In this document: in pieces, positions 10,615 through 17,667 of the stretch
How positions within the stretch are numbered: position 1 is the first letter of the stretch
Layout of the letters: each line of letters opens with the position of its first letter
Assembly (NCBI GenBank): GCA_905221605.1
Contig: CAJNDS010001276.1
Location: 1-25,242 of the forward strand
DNA from: Symbiodinium natans
Lineage: Eukaryota; Sar; Dinophyceae; Suessiales; Symbiodiniaceae
DNA: 25,242 nucleotides
Direction: 5' to 3'
Program-made: the position numbers and the translations under genes
The notes under the pieces: model-generated
What the model was told of the DNA's origin: nothing
Database searches by the model: none
What the model saw: the letters and a program-made list of their open reading frames with translations, nothing else

Positions 10615-11409
10615 TTAAGAGGGCATTCGGGATCTTTGTGCCAGTGTCCTCGCCTTTTGCACCCCGCACAGAAGCTCTTCGCCTATCTGGAGACGTTCCG
10701 AAGCCAACCTCTTCACGGCCTCCGGATCTGAGCCTCGCATCTTGGCAGCATCACGATACTTTTGCTTGGCAGTCTCATGTGTCATGAAGGCCTCGAACCA
10801 CTCTTCGGCGATCTCCTGCGGAATCGTCTCCCCGTTCTCGGACATCGCCTCGGCCTCTTCAATCTCCACATCCGCCACATTCGCAGTCTGGGTCACGAAC
10901 TGGTTCTTTTTCCACCAAGGTGCTCCACGATGCCCCTTTTGGTGCTGAGGATTCCCTTGTTCCCAAGGCTTCCTCAAAGCCCTGTCCTGCACGATGGCCG
11001 CCCTCTGCAACATCTTCAAGTCATAGACATTGCCCACACTGGCAAGCAAGTTGAGTTCTGCCGCCTCGTCGAGTCCAAGGCGGTCTATGAACACCCAAGC
11101 ACATGCAATGTCAGGCAGGACACAGCCACACTCCATAAGCCTCGCATAGCAGCGGTCATACTCCCCGCAGTCGTCTCGGATGCTTTGGCCAGGCTTCCTC
11201 CTCAATCTCCTGAAGAACTCTGAGAGGCTCCGCCCAACTTGGGTCACCTGGACATCGAGATAGCGGTCGCGAACCCATTGGGTGTAGTACTCCATCCCCT
11301 TCGTGGAGCCAAGCCTTTCCATGTCCAACCTCTCAGCTTCGACCCAAGCTGGGCCGGAGAGGGGTTGGTACAACACGAGCGCTTGCTTATCGACCGACAC
11401 TCGTGTCAT
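10615..11409 (-). pseudogene. Copia gag, capsid-like core
   Basis: A 264-codon frame containing the conserved copia gag core: an AWVEAERLD segment, then DVQVTQVGRSLSEFFRRLRR, a GQSIRD motif and an AAELNLLASVGNVYDL segment. This region forms the virus-like particle shell. Near its end (about 10685) the coding signal moves to another frame. The Cys-His knuckle CAGCKRRGHWHKDPEC (about 10625-10672) is in frame with pol rather than with this gag frame. One extra base (a G in the GGCG near 10685) would explain it, although Ty1-type +1 frameshifting cannot be excluded. Confidence 0.8.
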
Positions 11410-11948
11410 CTTCTGGCCAGGATTTGGCGAAGATACGAGCGAGCGCTCGTACCCAGCTCATCGCCATCGCCCTCCCCGGGCAAGGAAAACACCATGATGC
11501 GTTCGGAAGGTCCACGGCCTCCCTCGCCCCCAGCAACCTCGCCCTTGGAACTGTCCCGGTGGCCGTCGGAGAAGGTGTCGCCATCATCACGAAGAGGAAC
11601 TCCATCACGAGGCCCTCGATCACGATCCCCATCACTTGCCCCTGAAGAGACAGATGTCCAAGTGTCTGTCCAACTCGATCGACCACCCCATCCTTGCCAG
11701 CCATCGCGATCCCAGCCAGCATCCCATAAACTCTGCCACCAGTCGGAAGATTTCCACTGGTCTTTGTCCCCTGTTTCACCTTCTGACCCTTCAAACGGCC
11801 GCTCGTCCCGAGAGCCCGATACAGAAGGCTTCGGTTCCCCAGGCTTGTCTCTACTCTCATCCGCCATTCCAGCAGCATCACCACTGCCACCGTCGTGCCA
11901 CACCCCGTGGCCGTAAAAGCTTGCCATGGCACACGAGCCTAAAACCAC
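11406..11948 (-). pseudogene. Copia gag, N-terminal part
   Basis: A 180-codon open frame starting just downstream of the primer binding site. Its first ~150 residues are Gly/Asp/Ser/Trp-rich and look disordered (repeated DGW/DQW-type segments). The end, with ARSYLRQI, is the start of the conserved gag core. The frame stops at a TGA that overlaps the ATG of the next frame (ATGA), and the core continues there, so gag is broken by a small indel around 11408-11412. A programmed shift is possible, but the missing conserved residues at the junction favour damage or a sequencing indel. Confidence 0.75.
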
Positions 11949-11967
11949 AAAACCCTGAGCCCGCAGG

Positions 11968-11978
11968 CTCCGCTACCA
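11968..11978 (-). promoter_or_regulatory. Primer binding site, initiator tRNA-Met-like
   Basis: On the element strand TGGTAGCGGAG directly follows the 5' LTR. It is complementary to a tRNA 3' end reading CTCCGCTACCA, meaning a 7-bp acceptor stem beginning AGC with an A1:U72 pair, typical of eukaryotic initiator tRNA-Met, the usual primer for copia elements. The primer identity is inferred from the acceptor stem only. Confidence 0.75.
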
Positions 11979-12212
11979 ATTTAAATCCGAAAGCGTCGAC
12001 CACAGCCGACTCCACAAAGAAGAACCGAAAGACGCGAACCACAACCTGAACCTCAACCTGAGCGCAAAGACCACCCTGAACTCCCCGGGGCCCCCGGCCT
12101 CCTCTCCCACTGCCGCTCGTCCTTTTGACGATGCGGATTGATGCGGATTGAGCCGTGTGCCTCGCAGCGGTCGCCACGATTGCCTCCCAGAGAGAGATCT
12201 TACAGATTTACA
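11979..12212 (-). repeat. 5' LTR of the copia element
   Basis: 234-bp right-hand LTR. It matches the left LTR with five substitutions plus one extra 10-bp tandem copy of ATGCGGATTG. On the element strand it begins TGTAAATCTG and ends near ATTTAAAT, immediately followed by the primer binding site. The outer boundary is set by loss of identity with the other LTR after position 12212. Confidence 0.9.
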
Positions 12213-12380
12213 GTTAGGCAGCGGTGGTGATGGTAGAGGGTTGGTGGAGGGGGTTGGGGGAGGCGTGGGGGTGGGGGAGGGGGTGGGGATGTTTTGGCGT
12301 GGATTGGAATTGGTGAGAGGCGGTGGAGGGTAGGCCGACAGTGGGATGGGGAGGGGTGGGGGGGGGGGTGGGGGGGGAAA
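12213..12380. repeat. G-rich low-complexity tract flanking the retrotransposon
   Basis: Plus strand rich in GGTGG, GGGGTTGG and long G runs, resembling 1-633 (for example GGTAGAGGGTT in both). It ends in two long G runs followed by an A run at 12377-12382. No coding potential is credible. Confidence 0.8.
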
Positions 12381-12887
12381 AAATATGTAAAAGGGGGTTT
12401 CACAGGCTAAGGCTTCAGGGTTATATCGCTACCCACTTGCCCCCCAGCTCTGCTTTTTCTTGACCCTGCCCCCTTATTTAGTTCTATGTTCTTTCGCTAC
12501 CTGTTGCATTTCCTAAGCCCAGTTTCCCCGTATTTCCCGCCGAATTTTTAGCCCCAACTTTTTACCATCCCCTCATTCGTTTTCTCTCGTTTCCCGCCTT
12601 ATCCATTATCCTAAGGGGATTCTGAGGACAACCTACCTCATTCATTCCACAAATCCTACAAATAACAACACCCCTAAAATTTAATCTATCCACCTTATGC
12701 GTTCCTATATTCTTAAAGTCCTTCCCATATGCTTGTTTGAATGTTTGTTGTTGTTATGATTTATAGCAACAATAAACCTAATTTCTTCCCCATATCTCCC
12801 CCTTCTTCGTTTCAGTCTTTTCCCAACTTTTTAAGCTTCTGGGGCTTCCCGTGTTATAGTTAGTCCTTTTGTTGTAAGTTTTGACTT
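12381..12887. other. Non-coding transition between host-like DNA and the viral element
   Basis: About 500 bp, pyrimidine-rich on the plus strand at first and progressively AT-rich toward 12,650. No open frame of note and no RNA gene seen. Somewhere here lies the left edge of the viral element, and it may include a terminal repeat. The partner end is outside the window, so neither a terminal inverted repeat nor a target-site duplication can be tested. Confidence 0.6.
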
Positions 12888-13265
12888 TCATGTTTTGTTT
12901 CTAATTTTCCGTCTTTCTTCTTGTTCAGATTGTCGTTGTTTAATATATTCGTCTTGTTCAGATTGTCGCTGTTTGAGATATTCGTCTCGCTCTTTTTCTG
13001 TTAGGTCTCTGTTTATATCTAAAGATTTTGATTTTCTGGTTTTCGTTTGCTTTTCGCTGATTTTTTCAAGCTCCTTAAACAATATATCTCGTTTCTTTTC
13101 GTCTTTCTCGTTGCTAAACTTGTCTGAAACTGCTTTAAGCTCTTCATTTAATTTATGTGCTTTACTGTTCAAATGTCTGTTGAAATATTCTTTTCTGTAA
13201 AGTGCAGTTCCGTTGAATATTCTACAGACCTCACACTCTATAAATCTACACAGTGGCTCTTTCAT
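12888..13265 (-). CDS. C2H2-type zinc-finger protein with helical repeats
   Basis: 125 residues. An N-terminal Cys2His2-like motif (C11-x2-C14-x16-H31-x5-H37) is followed by a charged, helix-forming region. It ends in two 11-residue repeats (DEYLKQRQSEQ / DEYIKQRQSEQ), also visible as a 33-bp direct repeat in the DNA at about 12920-12990. The RHLNSKAH part of the finger resembles the C-terminal finger of the GIY-YIG protein at 19443-20273, which also has charged helical repeats. DNA or RNA binding is plausible; function unknown. It is the outermost viral gene seen and has no TCTA motif just upstream. Confidence 0.7.
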   Translation of the reverse strand: MKEPLCRFIECEVCRIFNGTALYRKEYFNRHLNSKAHKLNEELKAVSDKFSNEKDEKKRDILFKELEKISEKQTKTRKSKSLDINRDLTEKERDEYLKQRQSEQDEYIKQRQSEQEERRKIRNKT

Positions 13266-13349
13266 TTTAGCTTACTATATTAAGGCTTCAAGTCTTTAAG
13301 TCTTTTTGTTCAATGATTTTTCATTACCTCGGTTCTGTTATTTCTTGGC

Positions 13350-14159
13350 TTAGGAACTTACAGATTGACCACTTGAACGCCTTGAACTCGTTCTGCTTCT
13401 TATATACTCAATGGTTTCTTGACTTCTACGAGAACTAACAACGCTTTGAGGCGGCGATGGTTCATCAACATATTCAATAGTCCTATCACTCCGCACAGAA
13501 CTTTGAACTGTTTCAGGTGGTGATGAATGAATGTATTCGCTTAATGCTTCTTCTTCAACGGGCAATAATGCACTTCTGTTCGAACTTCTACGAGAACTTG
13601 ATGATTCCGATGAAGGCTCATAAGATTTTTTAACATTCATAGGCAAACTGTTATCGCTCTCTTCACTCTTTTGTGGTTCAATAGGTGTTTCACGTTCTAA
13701 ATCATCTTCTTCAATTTGTTGCCTTCTGTTTCGCATTTCTTCTCTTTCTTCTCTGAACTCATCATCTCCAAACATGGCATCATAAACTCTTCGCATTACT
13801 GACTTTTTCTGTGGTTGCTCGCGTTCTCTTTCCCTTTCGCGTTCCTTTTCACTTATCTTTATGCTCTCTTCGCTTTCCATCTCATGTTCTTCTTTAATTT
13901 CTTCTTCTGGTGTTCTCATACTTGCGCTTTCTGTTATACTTGGCGTTTCATTGAATACATCTGTTTGTGTTCCCTTCTCGGGGTTCTCGTTTAATAGTAT
14001 TGTCTTCCTATCATATTTCTCTAAATCAAAATCATCAAAATCGACCTCATCTAATAATATCCCTTGTTGTGTTCTTCTTTGACGTTCTGGTAATATTCTT
14101 AATCTGCTTGTTCTCGCTTCTCGTTCAATTTGTTCAAACGTCGGGCGTAACCGTAACAT
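13350..14159 (-). CDS. Disordered acidic protein with LRPT N-terminal motif
   Basis: 269 residues, unrecognised family. The N-terminus (LRLRPTFEQIE, then LLDEVDFDDFDLEKYD at about 35-50) matches the pattern of the neighbouring 14251-15030 protein. The middle is highly charged with an Arg-Glu run (REREREREQ). The C-terminal third is Ser/Arg-rich with repeated SSRRSS-type motifs and repeats around TIEYV/TIEYI, suggesting phosphorylatable disorder. It lies in the minus-strand block with structural genes and has two TCTA cores upstream (16 and 36 nt from the start). A virion-associated or DNA-condensing role is possible but not shown. Confidence 0.75.
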   Translation of the reverse strand: MLRLRPTFEQIEREARTSRLRILPERQRRTQQGILLDEVDFDDFDLEKYDRKTILLNENPEKGTQTDVFNETPSITESASMRTPEEEIKEEHEMESEESIKISEKEREREREREQPQKKSVMRRVYDAMFGDDEFREEREEMRNRRQQIEEDDLERETPIEPQKSEESDNSLPMNVKKSYEPSSESSSSRRSSNRSALLPVEEEALSEYIHSSPPETVQSSVRSDRTIEYVDEPSPPQSVVSSRRSQETIEYIRSRTSSRRSSGQSVSS

Positions 14160-14175
14160 ATAATATAAAATAAGA

Positions 14176-14207
14176 TAGATTTTGTTAATTTATTTTAGAT
14201 AAATTAA
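14176..14207 (-). promoter_or_regulatory. Double TCTA promoter region with hairpin (gene 13350-14159)
   Basis: Two TCTA cores on the minus strand at 14176-14179 and 14196-14199, 16 and 36 nt before the start. The distal one is the loop (TCTAAAA) of a perfect 8-bp hairpin at 14185-14207, the same loop sequence as in the lipase-like gene promoter. Confidence 0.55.
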
Positions 14208-14214
14208 GAAATTC

Positions 14215-14233
14215 TTCAATTTGAAAAATTGAA
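14215..14233. terminator. 3'-end hairpin of the minus-strand gene 14251-15030
   Basis: 8-bp perfect inverted repeat TTCAATTT/AAATTGAA with a 3-nt loop, 17 nt past the stop codon. The plus-strand string AAAAATTGAA resembles the early promoter of mimivirids, but no plus-strand gene follows. Confidence 0.45.
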
Positions 14234-14250
14234 CAATTTGTTTTATATGC

Positions 14251-15030
14251 TCAAACTGGTAAAAATGATTTTGCTAATGCTGTTGCTCCTGCTTTTGCTA
14301 ATGTTTCTACTCCTGCTTTTGCTCCACTCACTAATATGTCTTTTGCTGTGCTTGATGAACTTGTTGAAGGTTGTATTTCTGTTGTTGGGGTTTGTTTGCC
14401 TCTAATTCTTTTTGATACTTTGCTTAGTCTAACTCCTCTCGCATCTCTTGAAGGTGGCACACTTTCTAACGGTGGCATTTCATCGTCATCATCTTCTTCT
14501 AATTCATCTTCTAAAATTACACCGTCTGGTATTTCTTGGTCGCCCACTTCTCTTAATTCACTACTTGCTTCATTGGCTGTTGATGATGACGTATTCCTAA
14601 TAAATTGGTTGTGTCGTTCTAATTCGGCTCGTATTGCGTCAATCTGTTCTATGGCTAAACTTGGCACTTCGCTTTCCGAAGGCGTTGAACCTAAATCTAA
14701 AAATGGTGTTGTTGCACCGCTTGGCATTGATGAACTTACTGATGTCTGAGCGTTTAACATTCCTACCGACGTCCCTCTTGCTATAGCAGTTTGTCTCAGT
14801 TGTGTTTGTCTCATTTCTTCTTTTAACTTGTCTTCTTCTTGTTTCTTCAACCCCAAAAAATCAACATTATCTAATTGACTACCGAACTGATTATTTCTAA
14901 ATAATGTTGCTCTTCTGTCAATTATTTTCTCTATTGGTGGTCTGTTAGGGTCGCCTTGGCTTTCAATCATACCGACTAACTCATCATACGTCGGACGTAA
15001 TTTTAATTCAGATTTTAACGTTTTAATCAT
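14251..15030 (-). CDS. Disordered protein with LRPT N-terminal motif and hydrophobic C-terminus
   Basis: 259 residues, unrecognised family. N-terminal LKLRPTYDELV and QLDNVDFLGLKK (about 53-64) parallel the adjacent 13350-14159 protein, pointing to a shared module. The middle has a long acidic run (DELEEDDDDEMPPLE, about 175-189), then a basic patch (SKVSKRIRGKQ). The last ~30 residues are Ala/Val/Leu-rich (AGVETLAKAGATALAKSFL) and look like an amphipathic or membrane-interacting helix. A TCTA core lies 14 nt before the start, and a perfect hairpin (14215-14233) follows the stop. Possible minor virion protein; this is inference. Confidence 0.75.
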   Translation of the reverse strand: MIKTLKSELKLRPTYDELVGMIESQGDPNRPPIEKIIDRRATLFRNNQFGSQLDNVDFLGLKKQEEDKLKEEMRQTQLRQTAIARGTSVGMLNAQTSVSSSMPSGATTPFLDLGSTPSESEVPSLAIEQIDAIRAELERHNQFIRNTSSSTANEASSELREVGDQEIPDGVILEDELEEDDDDEMPPLESVPPSRDARGVRLSKVSKRIRGKQTPTTEIQPSTSSSSTAKDILVSGAKAGVETLAKAGATALAKSFLPV

Positions 15031-15044
15031 TAATATTATTATTT

Positions 15045-15048
15045 TAGA
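15045..15048 (-). promoter_or_regulatory. TCTA late-type promoter core (gene 14251-15030)
   Basis: Minus-strand context TTTAAATCTAAAATAATAAT, 14 nt before the start codon, overlapping the last codons of the upstream gene region. Confidence 0.6.
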
Positions 15049-15049
15049 T

Positions 15050-15370
15050 TTAAATTATTTCTTTCATTATAGTTTTTAATTCATCTTGGCGTTTCATCAG
15101 TTCCTCTTTCGTTCTTACTGGCATTGATGGTCTCTCTAATTGTCTATTGATATCATCTAACTGGCCTTGATATAGCGATTGCTTCTGATGTTTTATCCAA
15201 TCGTTCCTTAACGCTACGTTCTTAGCTCTGTTTTCCGCTTCTTCTATTCTTAACTTCATGTCTTCGAGTTCTTTCTTCCGACTTGCTACTCCGATTGATT
15301 CTTCTAAATCATAGTATTGTTCTACCATAGGCATACGTCTCATCTCTGGTTTGCTCTTAAAAATGCTCAT
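15050..15370 (-). CDS. Small coiled-coil protein
   Basis: 106 residues, predominantly charged helix (about 20-100) with heptad-like Leu/Ile spacing (KKELEDMKLRIEEAENRAKN), so probably a coiled coil. No recognised family. A TCTA core (TTATCTACTATT) lies 14 nt before the start. Its stop codon overlaps the promoter region of the next minus-strand gene, showing tight packing. Confidence 0.7.
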   Translation of the reverse strand: MSIFKSKPEMRRMPMVEQYYDLEESIGVASRKKELEDMKLRIEEAENRAKNVALRNDWIKHQKQSLYQGQLDDINRQLERPSMPVRTKEELMKRQDELKTIMKEII

Positions 15371-15384
15371 ATTATATTCAATAG

Positions 15385-15388
15385 TAGA
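15385..15388 (-). promoter_or_regulatory. TCTA late-type promoter core (gene 15050-15370)
   Basis: Minus-strand context AATTATTATCTACTATTGAA, 14 nt before the start codon. Confidence 0.5.
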
Positions 15389-15408
15389 TAATAATTATTA
15401 AATATAAT

Positions 15409-16023
15409 TTAAAACATGCTTGTTTTAAACCTTGCTATTTTCTCGGCTTTCTCTTGTTGCTTCAATTTCTTCATTTCGTTGTATGACTGTTGTAATAGCT
15501 CTCTTGCTGTTAATTGTCGCTCTGGCTGTTTCATTACGACGGGTTGTTTTGGTATTGCTTTAGTTTTGACGCTCGGCTGAGCCTCGCGTGCATTCGCGAC
15601 TTCAATTTCTTCGCTATGTTGCATTATTTCGTTTTCTTTGTTTTGATATTTGCTTTTCATTTCTTCCTCTATTTCTTTTCTCATCTGTTCCTTCAGTTTA
15701 GACCCATACGAGTTTTTCTGTTTATTAACGGGCAATGTTTCCGAAGGCTGACCTTTACAATTTCTCGGATGTGAATGTTTTAAGCTCTTGGGTAACATCT
15801 TTTTATCACAGTCGGGACAATTTACCATCTCTACGACCTTTACTGTTCTCGGTAGTTTTTTTTTTTTTTTTTTTGGTTTCGGTTTCTCTTCCGCTTCTTC
15901 TTGCTTTGCTTCCTCTTGTTTAATTTCTTGTGGTTCGGTCGCTTCTTCAATAATATTTTCAACCACCTTTTCATTTGCTTCTTCATTTTGACTTTCTTGA
16001 ACTTCATTATTAATCGTTTCCAT
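15409..16023 (-). CDS. Zinc-finger protein with acidic N-terminus and poly-lysine stretch
   Basis: 204 residues. Residues 1-46 are Glu-rich; 47-56 form a Lys/Pro stretch ending in six consecutive AAA-coded lysines; then a zinc-binding motif C69-x2-C72-x10-H83-x1-H85-x3-C89; then a long charged helical tail. The lysine run is a 19-base T homopolymer on the plus strand (15856-15874), a likely site of slippage or sequencing error that would change the frame. A TCTA core (TTTCTATATAGAA) is 10 nt upstream of the start. Nucleic-acid binding is plausible; no specific function recognised. Confidence 0.75.
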   Translation of the reverse strand: METINNEVQESQNEEANEKVVENIIEEATEPQEIKQEEAKQEEAEEKPKPKKKKKKLPRTVKVVEMVNCPDCDKKMLPKSLKHSHPRNCKGQPSETLPVNKQKNSYGSKLKEQMRKEIEEEMKSKYQNKENEIMQHSEEIEVANAREAQPSVKTKAIPKQPVVMKQPERQLTARELLQQSYNEMKKLKQQEKAEKIARFKTSMF

Positions 16024-16033
16024 ATATTCTATA

Positions 16034-16037
16034 TAGA
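16034..16037 (-). promoter_or_regulatory. TCTA late-type promoter core (gene 15409-16023)
   Basis: Minus-strand context AAATTTCTATATAGAATA, 10 nt before the start; the core lies in the 12-bp perfect palindrome TTCTATATAGAA (16027-16038). Confidence 0.5.
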
Positions 16038-16053
16038 AATTTTATATGTTATT

Positions 16054-16890
16054 TTAACCTTTAAAAAATGTTATCGTGAATGAAACATCCACCTCGTTTA
16101 AATTAATATTTTGGTTAAGATGGTCAGTAAGACGAAAATTTAATCTTCTTAATAATTTGTTAGAGACGTCAATATAATCAACAACGCTCAACTCGGAATC
16201 ATTAATGACCCCTAAGTAAGGAACATTAACGGGAATCTTTTTAATAATACTTGAGTTACCCGCTACTGTTAATTGGTTATAGTTGCTAATTTCATTACAA
16301 TGCAAATAAACATTTTTAACAGGTGTTAAATCAATAAAATTAGTTGTATAAGGTGCTACATTAGTATAAGCGTCGGTTGCCGGGGTTGTGTTGCCAATCA
16401 CGCGGTTTAAAGAATATAAGTTATTAACATCAACAGGGTCACTAAACAAATTTGCCACTGGCGCAACTTCCCCATCAGTGAGAAGAACAAAAATAACTGT
16501 TGCATAATTAGAACTGATTGTAAATTTGTTAGTTGATGTGTTGTAACTTAAAGAATATGTGTTAGGTCTGTCGTTTGTATCCACTAATAGATTAATCGCT
16601 ATTTGTATGGTTTGTGCTAAATCTACCGCTGTATAGTTACCTTCGGGAATTGTTACTTTACGGTAAGTAATACCCGCTATAACACCAGGGGGTATAACTT
16701 GATGTCTCCAATAAATATTGTTATTTGTGCTGTTTATTGAATACCAAGAATGAGGAATGCTTACCTCATGTATTTGACATAACATATTATCTTCAAGTTG
16801 GACAGTTTCAGGCAAGTCTATCGTAAATTCGGATGAAGTGCCATTGACTTTATAACTACTATCAATATAAACCTTTTTGAATTTAAGCAT
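16054..16890 (-). CDS. Minor capsid protein (penton-like)
   Basis: 278 residues, beta-rich. It starts MLKFKKVYIDSSYK and continues with SSEFTIDLPETVQLEDNM, EVSIPHSWYSIN and VTIPEGNYTAVDLAQTIQIA. This succession is characteristic of the penton-type minor capsid proteins of polinton-like viruses and related DNA viruses (typical VYIDSR, F.F.LPE, PHSWY, IPEGNY pattern). It should form the pentameric vertices of the icosahedral capsid with a jelly-roll fold. It is divergently transcribed from the lipase-like gene; the nearest TCTA-like motif (AAAATCTAAATT on the minus strand, about 16963-16974) is about 76 nt upstream, farther than for other genes. Confidence 0.85.
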   Translation of the reverse strand: MLKFKKVYIDSSYKVNGTSSEFTIDLPETVQLEDNMLCQIHEVSIPHSWYSINSTNNNIYWRHQVIPPGVIAGITYRKVTIPEGNYTAVDLAQTIQIAINLLVDTNDRPNTYSLSYNTSTNKFTISSNYATVIFVLLTDGEVAPVANLFSDPVDVNNLYSLNRVIGNTTPATDAYTNVAPYTTNFIDLTPVKNVYLHCNEISNYNQLTVAGNSSIIKKIPVNVPYLGVINDSELSVVDYIDVSNKLLRRLNFRLTDHLNQNINLNEVDVSFTITFFKG

Positions 16891-17006
16891 TATATAATAA
16901 TAAAAGAAAATATTTTATAATCTATTTTATAATGAAAAGTTTCTTATTTCTACGAAATAAGAAATTTAGATTTTAATATAAATTATCTAAAATAATTTAT
17001 ATTTCA
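16891..17006. promoter_or_regulatory. Divergent promoter region with two hairpins
   Basis: 116 bp of very AT-rich sequence between the divergent minor capsid and lipase-like genes. It contains a perfect 11-bp inverted repeat with 3-nt loop at 16940-16964 (arm TTTCTTATTTC) and a second perfect 11-bp inverted repeat at 16975-17003 (arm AATATAAATTA) whose loop is TCTAAAA, holding the TCTA core of the lipase-like gene promoter. Confidence 0.7.
16986..16989 (+). promoter_or_regulatory. TCTA late-type promoter core (lipase-like gene)
   Basis: TTATCTAAAATAAT context, 17 nt before the ATG at 17007, exactly in the loop of an 11-bp hairpin. Resembles the late promoter motif described for CroV/mavirus. 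Confidence 0.6.
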
Positions 17007-17648
17007 ATGCACAAACATAAAAGAAGAAATGAGGGTATATTATACGAAGCGCCTAATACAAGAAATAAGATTAATGATGAAGTTAGGGACGAATTAGCAG
17101 GAACCGAAACGTTCTTAACCGATACGCAAGGTTTAAGACTTGCTTATGAAAACCCAGAAGGGATTTATCAAAATGGTTCTATTTTATACATAGCCGGAAC
17201 TAAAAGTGGGAGAGATATTTATGACGATTTAAAATTACCATTGTATCAAACACAACAAACAAAAAGATATAAGGACGTTGATAAATTCATTAAAGACGGA
17301 ACTATACAAGTTGATGGTAAAAAACTCACAGGTATTACTGATATAATAAGCCATAGCTTAGGGTCGGCGGTGGGACAACAAATAAATAATGATTATGGCA
17401 ATATTTTTAGAAGTAGAAGTTACGGGTCACCCTTTGTTTCAGGACAACGCCCAGAAGACACAGGAACAAACCTAAGAATAAGAAAAGCGGGTGACGTTGT
17501 TAGTATGTTCGATAAAGGCAGTTTAACATTAAACAGAGGAACGTTAGACCCTTTACAAAATCATTCATATCAAGATATAGGCAATGTTCATAATAAAGCG
17601 GGGAATTTACCAGTAACACAAGAAGAATTTATGGAACAATTTAATTAA
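17007..17648 (+). CDS. Lipase-like alpha/beta-hydrolase
   Basis: 213 residues. The segment GSILYIAGTKSGRDIYDDLK (57-76) followed by an SHSLGS nucleophile elbow (residues 115-120, with S117 as the predicted nucleophile) matches class-3 lipase-type architecture. G of the usual GHSLG is Ser here. Candidate triad partners are D163 (GDVVSMFD) and H186 (QNHSYQD), correctly ordered Ser-Asp-His. Length is shorter than cellular lipases. Lipase/hydrolase-like genes occur in polinton-like viruses and could act on membranes during entry or egress, but substrate and role here are inferred. First gene of the plus-strand block, with a TCTA core 17 nt upstream. Confidence 0.7.
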   Translation: MHKHKRRNEGILYEAPNTRNKINDEVRDELAGTETFLTDTQGLRLAYENPEGIYQNGSILYIAGTKSGRDIYDDLKLPLYQTQQTKRYKDVDKFIKDGTIQVDGKKLTGITDIISHSLGSAVGQQINNDYGNIFRSRSYGSPFVSGQRPEDTGTNLRIRKAGDVVSMFDKGSLTLNRGTLDPLQNHSYQDIGNVHNKAGNLPVTQEEFMEQFN

Positions 17649-17667
17649 TTTCTCAATACTATTAATA

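Larger units (their letters stand above)
4251..12212 (-). mobile_element. Ty1/copia LTR retrotransposon (degenerate)
   Basis: About 7.96 kb between two near-identical LTRs, read on the minus strand. The order is 5' LTR, tRNA primer binding site, gag, CCHC knuckle, protease, linker with an oxygenase-like domain, integrase remnant, reverse transcriptase, RNase H, polypurine tract, 3' LTR. Integrase preceding reverse transcriptase is the copia (Pseudoviridae) order. LTRs start with TG on the element strand but end in AAAT, not CA. I find no matching target-site duplication (GTGTA before the left LTR, GTTAG after the right), which suggests flank decay or recombination. Gag-pol has several frame breaks and lacks most of the integrase core, so this copy cannot transpose alone. 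Confidence 0.93.

Noticed and set aside
4245-12217. Target-site duplication of the copia element
   Set aside because: The 5-bp flanks (GTGTA versus GTTAG) do not match convincingly.
14225-14233. Mimivirid-type early promoter (AAAATTGA) on the plus strand
   Set aside because: No plus-strand gene follows; it is better explained as the arm of a hairpin past a minus-strand gene.
15514-16083. Plus-strand Phe/Ser-rich open frames opposite the zinc-finger gene
   Set aside because: Antisense of Glu/Lys-rich coding; low-complexity Phe/Leu/Ser composition and no start context.
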